This document shows positions 4,880-6,019 of a stretch of DNA of 6,019 nucleotides, one piece after another (within the stretch, counting starts at the first letter, position 1; every line of letters starts with the position of its first letter). The stretch lies in contig DATDXV010000038.1 in NCBI GenBank assembly GCA_035289205.1, forward strand, positions 1 to 6,019, given 5' to 3'. The notes beneath the pieces are model-generated. The model did no database searches. It saw nothing but the letters and a program-made list of their open reading frames with translations, and was not told the origin of the DNA. Source of the DNA: DATDXV01 sp035289205 (GTDB lineage: Archaea > Aenigmatarchaeota > Aenigmatarchaeia > Aenigmatarchaeales > DATDXV01). A program made the position numbers and the translations under genes.

Positions 4880-5539
4880 GTGGTTAAGTTGGCTATGCGA
4901 CCTAAGGATCAAAAACCAATGTTTACAGAGGACATGCTAGTAGGCTATCTGCAAATTCTGAAGGATAATGGAGCATACAACAGAGAAGCTATAATTAACG
5001 ATGCCCAGAATTTTGCGATAAGCGGCGGCTATTCAAGACCCCCTCCATGGTTTGTAGTCAAGGTTTGTGATCATGCATACACAAAGGGAATACTGGAGAA
5101 AAAAGACCTGCCAAAGAGATGGATAGACAAAAGGCTTTACAAGGCAAAGAAGCGCGGTTTCACTCAAAGAGACGCAGTAAAGCATTTTGCAGAGGGCATG
5201 AAGATCAGTGAATTTAATTTCGTACGCGCATTTGATGATTTATTGAGTCCAGAAACAGTTTTATTTTACAAGGCATTAAGCATATATCAGAGAGGCAGAA
5301 ATGGGGGCTACAATACTGTCCAAGATGTGCTGGATGACATGCAAGAGCTCAATAGAAATATTTTCTGCGAAATGACCGAAGATGGGCTTATGGAAACAGT
5401 AAGAAGGGAAATAGATCCGAACGTCAGAGACATATCATGGCTTGTAAGGTATCCAACTTTAAATCCTGATGCAACTCCCTCAGAGTATTTACCCGATTCT
5501 CCACCTGAGAGTAGCACCGAGCCCGCCAATGTTAAATAA
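4880..5539 (+). CDS. Hypothetical protein, 219 residues, mostly helical with Pro/Ser-rich tail
   Basis: No family is recognised. The start is read as GTG at 4880 because the upstream TATA box predicts transcription from exactly there; ATG at 4895 (MRPKDQ) would give a 15-base leader and is the alternative. Residues 15-80 look like a compact helical domain that could be winged-helix-like (MLVGYLQILKDNGAYNREAIINDA, then a PPPWFVVKVCDHAYTKGIL segment), followed by a basic stretch at 79-92 and more helices to about 175. There is no membrane segment or signal peptide. From about 192 the tail is proline-, serine- and glutamate-rich and probably disordered. The last 16 codons plus stop are antisense, in the same codon register, to the end of prf1, so this tail is dictated by prf1. 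Function is unknown; nucleic-acid binding is only a guess from the basic helices. Confidence 0.78.
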   Translation: MVKLAMRPKDQKPMFTEDMLVGYLQILKDNGAYNREAIINDAQNFAISGGYSRPPPWFVVKVCDHAYTKGILEKKDLPKRWIDKRLYKAKKRGFTQRDAVKHFAEGMKISEFNFVRAFDDLLSPETVLFYKALSIYQRGRNGGYNTVQDVLDDMQELNRNIFCEMTEDGLMETVRREIDPNVRDISWLVRYPTLNPDATPSEYLPDSPPESSTEPANVK

Positions 5540-6019
5540 CTGCTGACCTTCCCGCGTGTCGCGGGAAATGATCTCTACTTTTGTCCCATACTGATGCGCA
5601 ATATCCTTGAAGGCATCTGTCGCATCAACCTCCTCTGTCTTCATCTGGCAGAGATGGCATTTCTGGTCGCTCGTAAAATGACCGCTGGGGCAACGCATAA
5701 CTCTTGCGTTCTCAGACACTATGAGCATATCAACAGCGCCGCTCTCCAGGGCCTTCTGTATGTCTTCTGGTTTGTAAACAACCAGTCCGCTCCCTTTCTG
5801 CAATTCCACAAAGAATTTCTCCAGAAGAGCCTTCTCATGGGCAATGGCGGCTTCGCTCAAAACGTCCTGGGATCTTTGCACAAGCTCCTCCAGCCCATAC
5901 TCATCTGTGTATCCTATATCCTTTACAACCAATATCTTTTTCTGCAGATCTGTAGGAAGATATTCATTGTCATTGAATTCCTTCTTTGATGGTCCAGGTC
6001 CACCGATTATTATTCCCTT
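5489..6019 (-). CDS. prf1: Archaeal peptide chain release factor 1, C-terminal domain (5' part missing)
   Basis: aRF1 recognises all three stop codons in the ribosomal A site and triggers peptide release; it is related to eukaryotic eRF1. The window holds only the last 176 residues of a protein normally about 400-420, so the NIKS-type decoding region and GGQ motif lie off the right edge. The visible part starts KGIIIGGPGPSKKEF, a hallmark just after the GGQ domain, then KDIGYTDEYGLEELVQRS. The C-terminal core ends GGLGATLRWRIG before TAA. A possible zinc knuckle, RCPSGH...KCHLCQ, has Cys-x3-His and Cys-x2-Cys spacing; many archaeal homologues have two Cys-x2-Cys pairs. The frame is continuous to the edge, so a partial gene is certain. 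Its 3' end overlaps the convergent 219-residue gene by 51 bases and carries a strong hairpin at 5549-5567. Confidence 0.96.
   Translation of the reverse strand, partial: KGIIIGGPGPSKKEFNDNEYLPTDLQKKILVVKDIGYTDEYGLEELVQRSQDVLSEAAIAHEKALLEKFFVELQKGSGLVVYKPEDIQKALESGAVDMLIVSENARVMRCPSGHFTSDQKCHLCQMKTEEVDATDAFKDIAHQYGTKVEIISRDTREGQQLFNIGGLGATLRWRIG
5549..5567. terminator. Perfect GC-rich hairpin just past the 219-residue gene, inside prf1
   Basis: TTCCCGCG (5549-5556) and CGCGGGAA (5560-5567) form an 8-bp perfect stem with a TGT triloop. It lies 9 bases after the TAA at 5537-5539 and is followed on plus by a short T-run at 5579-5583. On the minus strand it codes S-R-D-T-R-E of aRF1 with CGC and CGG arginines, although AGA/AGG dominate elsewhere. 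It could end the plus transcript or mark the overlapping convergent mRNAs. The stem is certain; its function is inferred. Confidence 0.4.

Noticed and set aside
5594..5989. Plus-strand 131-codon open frame
   Set aside because: It is antisense to prf1, whose C-terminal domain is clearly conserved on minus.
1..6019. CRISPR arrays, tRNA or rRNA genes, insertion sequences, attachment sites
   Set aside because: No direct-repeat spacing, cloverleaf, transposase or terminal repeats were seen; intergenic spaces are at most about 64 bases.

Overview
The window is archaeal chromosomal DNA. The evidence is an archaeal/eukaryotic-type peptide release factor (aRF1) at the right edge, an Fcf1-like PIN nuclease, a NYN-domain protein of a type common in archaea, and AT-rich TATA boxes with TTTAAA- or TTATAT-type cores 26 to 36 bases before most starts. 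That spacing predicts leaderless or very short-leader mRNAs, and convincing Shine-Dalgarno sites are absent. The lineage cannot be fixed from the sequence; an uncultivated archaeon is a reasonable guess. I see no mobile element, CRISPR array, tRNA or rRNA, and the coding density is extreme.

Layout, left to right. A truncated membrane H+-translocating pyrophosphatase (hppA, minus strand) starts at 1343 and runs off the left edge. It shares a TATA region with a divergent orphan ORF of 103 residues (1408-1719, plus). That ORF abuts, stop to stop, a 94-residue orphan (1720-2004, minus), which lies behind an Fcf1-like PIN nuclease (2029-2379, minus). Divergent from the PIN gene is a very basic 28-residue ORF (2428-2514) that overlaps the start of a TatD-family hydrolase (2511-3284) by ATGA. 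TatD converges, with a 5-base gap, on a C45-type Ntn hydrolase (3290-4312, minus). The C45 gene shares a second TTTAAA promoter region with a NYN-domain protein (4373-4843, plus). A 219-residue orphan (4880-5539, plus) follows, and its last 16 codons lie antisense, in codon register, to the 3' end of prf1 (5489-6019, minus, truncated at the right edge).

Functionally this is a housekeeping neighbourhood: pyrophosphate-driven proton pumping, translation termination, and three predicted metal-dependent phosphodiesterase/nuclease folds (PIN, TatD, NYN), beside one Ntn amidohydrolase and four unassigned small proteins. No single new pathway is evident. The most interesting signals are architectural: divergent genes sharing near-palindromic TATA boxes, convergent genes with no room for private terminators, a codon-aligned antisense overlap with a perfect hairpin beside it, and a hidden tiny ORF coupled to tatD.
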